NCBI GenBank assembly: GCA_905201505.1
Contig: CAJKOJ010000006.1
Coordinates: 1 to 49,313, forward strand
Length of the DNA stretch: 49,313 bases
Reading direction: 5' to 3'
Source: an uncultured Eubacteriales bacterium
Lineage (GTDB): Bacteria; Bacillota; Clostridia; Lachnospirales; CAG-274
Part shown: positions 48,155 through 49,313 of the stretch, one piece after another
How positions within the stretch are numbered: position 1 is the stretch's first letter
Layout of the letters: every line of letters begins with the position of its first letter
Made by a program: the position numbers and the translations under genes
Notes under the pieces: generated by a model
What the model saw: only the letters and a program-made list of their open reading frames with translations
Database searches by the model: none
Told to the model about the DNA's origin: nothing

Positions 48155-49313
48155 ATGGCTAAGGCAAAATTTGAAAGAAACAAGCCTCATGTTAATATTG
48201 GTACTATTGGTCACGTTGACCACGGTAAGACTACATTGACAGCGGCTATAACTAAGACTCTTCATGAGAGATATCAGTTAGGTGAAGCAGTTGCATTCGA
48301 TAATATCGATAAGGCTCCTGAGGAAAGAGAAAGAGGTATCACTATCTCTACTGCTCACGTTGAGTATGAGACTCCTAATCGTCACTACGCTCACGTTGAC
48401 TGTCCTGGTCATGCTGACTACGTTAAGAATATGATCACTGGTGCTGCTCAGATGGATGGTGCTATCCTTGTTGTTGCTGCTACTGATGGTCCTATGGCTC
48501 AGACTAGAGAGCATATCCTTCTTTCTAGACAGGTTGGTGTTCCTTATATCGTTGTATTCATGAACAAGTGTGATATGGTTGATGATGAGGAATTATTAGA
48601 TTTAGTAGAAATGGAAATTACTGAACTTCTTGAAGAATACGGCTTTGAAGGCTGTCCAATCGTTAGAGGTTCTGCTTACCAGGCTCTTCAGGATCCAGCA
48701 GGTCCTTGGGGCGACAAGATTGTTGAATTATTCAACATTATTGAAGATTATATTCCAAATCCAGAGAGAGACACAGATAAGCCTTTCCTTATGCCAGTTG
48801 AGGACGTATTCTCAATCACTGGTAGAGGTACAGTTGCTACAGGTAGAGTAGAAAGAGGCGTTCTTCACGTTAATGATGAAGTTGAAATCGTTGGTCTTAA
48901 CGATGAAGCTAGAAAGGTTGTTGTAACTGGTATTGAAATGTTCAGAAAGCTTCTTGACGAAGCTGAACCAGGCGATAACATTGGTGCACTTTTAAGAGGT
49001 GTTGCTAGAGATGAAATCGAAAGAGGTCAGGTTCTTGCAGCTCCTGGTACTATCACTCCTCATACTAAGTTTACTGCTCAGGTTTACGTTCTTAAGCAGG
49101 ATGAGGGTGGTCGTCATAAGCCATTCTTTAACAACTATCGTCCACAGTTCTACTTCAGAACTACTGACGTTACTGGTGTTATCACTCTTCCAGAGGGTAC
49201 AGAGATGTGTATGCCTGGCGATAACGTAGAAATGACTATCGAGCTTATTTCTCATATCGCTATGGAGCAGGGTCTTAGATTCGCTATCCGTGAAGGTGGA
49301 CGTACAGTAGGAT
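48155..49313 (+). CDS. tuf: Elongation factor Tu (3' end beyond the window)
   Basis: GTPase that delivers aminoacyl-tRNA to the ribosome. The window holds 386 codons of about 397, so only the last few residues are missing. G motifs: GHVDHGKT near the N-terminus (KFERNKPHVNIGTIGHVDHG), ERGITI, DCPGHADY and NKCD. Domain 2 has DVFSITGRGTVATGRVERG; domain 3 starts near KFTAQVYVLKQDEGG, and the clade-typical HKPFFNNYRPQFYFRTTDV follows. AAGGAGG sits before the ATG. Codon use is highly biased. Confidence 0.98.
   Translation, partial: MAKAKFERNKPHVNIGTIGHVDHGKTTLTAAITKTLHERYQLGEAVAFDNIDKAPEERERGITISTAHVEYETPNRHYAHVDCPGHADYVKNMITGAAQMDGAILVVAATDGPMAQTREHILLSRQVGVPYIVVFMNKCDMVDDEELLDLVEMEITELLEEYGFEGCPIVRGSAYQALQDPAGPWGDKIVELFNIIEDYIPNPERDTDKPFLMPVEDVFSITGRGTVATGRVERGVLHVNDEVEIVGLNDEARKVVVTGIEMFRKLLDEAEPGDNIGALLRGVARDEIERGQVLAAPGTITPHTKFTAQVYVLKQDEGGRHKPFFNNYRPQFYFRTTDVTGVITLPEGTEMCMPGDNVEMTIELISHIAMEQGLRFAIREGGRTVG

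Noticed and set aside
1..49313. tRNA, rRNA, CRISPR, IS element, prophage or integrase
   Set aside because: Looked for on both strands; the only GTTC-type and repeat signals belong to riboswitches, T-box or the listed palindromes.

Overview
The window looks like chromosomal DNA of a low-GC anaerobic Firmicute, most likely class Clostridia and probably a Lachnospiraceae-like gut bacterium. The evidence is the AT-rich sequence, near-exclusive AGA arginine codons, strong Shine-Dalgarno sites, sigma-A promoters with 17-nt spacers, the gene order hprK / ROK kinase / murB / rapZ / whiA / HPr-like, T-box, TPP and SAM-I leaders, DUF1540 and DUF3793 proteins, and an EFR1-type ferredoxin. No tRNA, rRNA, CRISPR array, IS element or prophage was seen.

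Layout. 1-660: a more GC-rich segment with a decayed sodium:solute symporter on the minus strand. 749-5785: a regulatory and cell-wall operon (hprK, ROK kinase, murB, rapZ, whiA) ending in an HPr paralogue that lacks the phosphocarrier histidine but keeps the regulatory serine. 5811-8851: T-box-controlled valS. 8874-16650: a sugar-acid island with a GntR/FCD repressor, zinc dehydrogenase, three-gene TRAP transporter, mannonate dehydratase and mannonate/fructuronate oxidoreductase; TATAC-centred palindromes overlap its promoters. 16770-24041: a nested palindrome, a tiny Cys-rich DUF1540 gene, M19 dipeptidase, aminotransferase, cyclopropane synthase and a polar amino acid ABC operon. 24049-31483: mfd and pth (minus), then a YibE/F membrane protein and ftsH (plus).

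31680-38857 is more accessory: a secreted protein of unknown function; a DUF2325 / DUF3793 / flavodoxin operon behind a promoter with three GTTAG-N6-CTAAC palindromes; a second amino acid ABC operon; an EFR1 ferredoxin; a small orphan ORF; an acetyltransferase; and a pyridoxamine-oxidase-like gene with foreign-looking codon use. 38876-44612: thiC with a TPP riboswitch, a PHP phosphatase, a Na/phosphate cotransporter with a PhoU tail, and metK with a SAM-I riboswitch. 44722-49313: the str operon (rpsL, rpsG, fusA), then tuf with its own promoter, cut by the window end.

How the genes work together. HprK and the His-less HPr paralogue form a plausible Crh-like carbon-catabolite signalling pair. 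The TRAP/dehydrogenase/UxuAB set should import a hexuronate or aldonate and convert it through fructuronate and mannonate to 2-keto-3-deoxygluconate under the GntR repressor. The flavodoxin operon has the form of a metal-responsive (DtxR-like) regulon. An approximately 50-bp palindromic element occurs twice, each time between convergent genes, where it can act as a bidirectional terminator. Function calls rest on recognised motifs and family knowledge; no database search was run.
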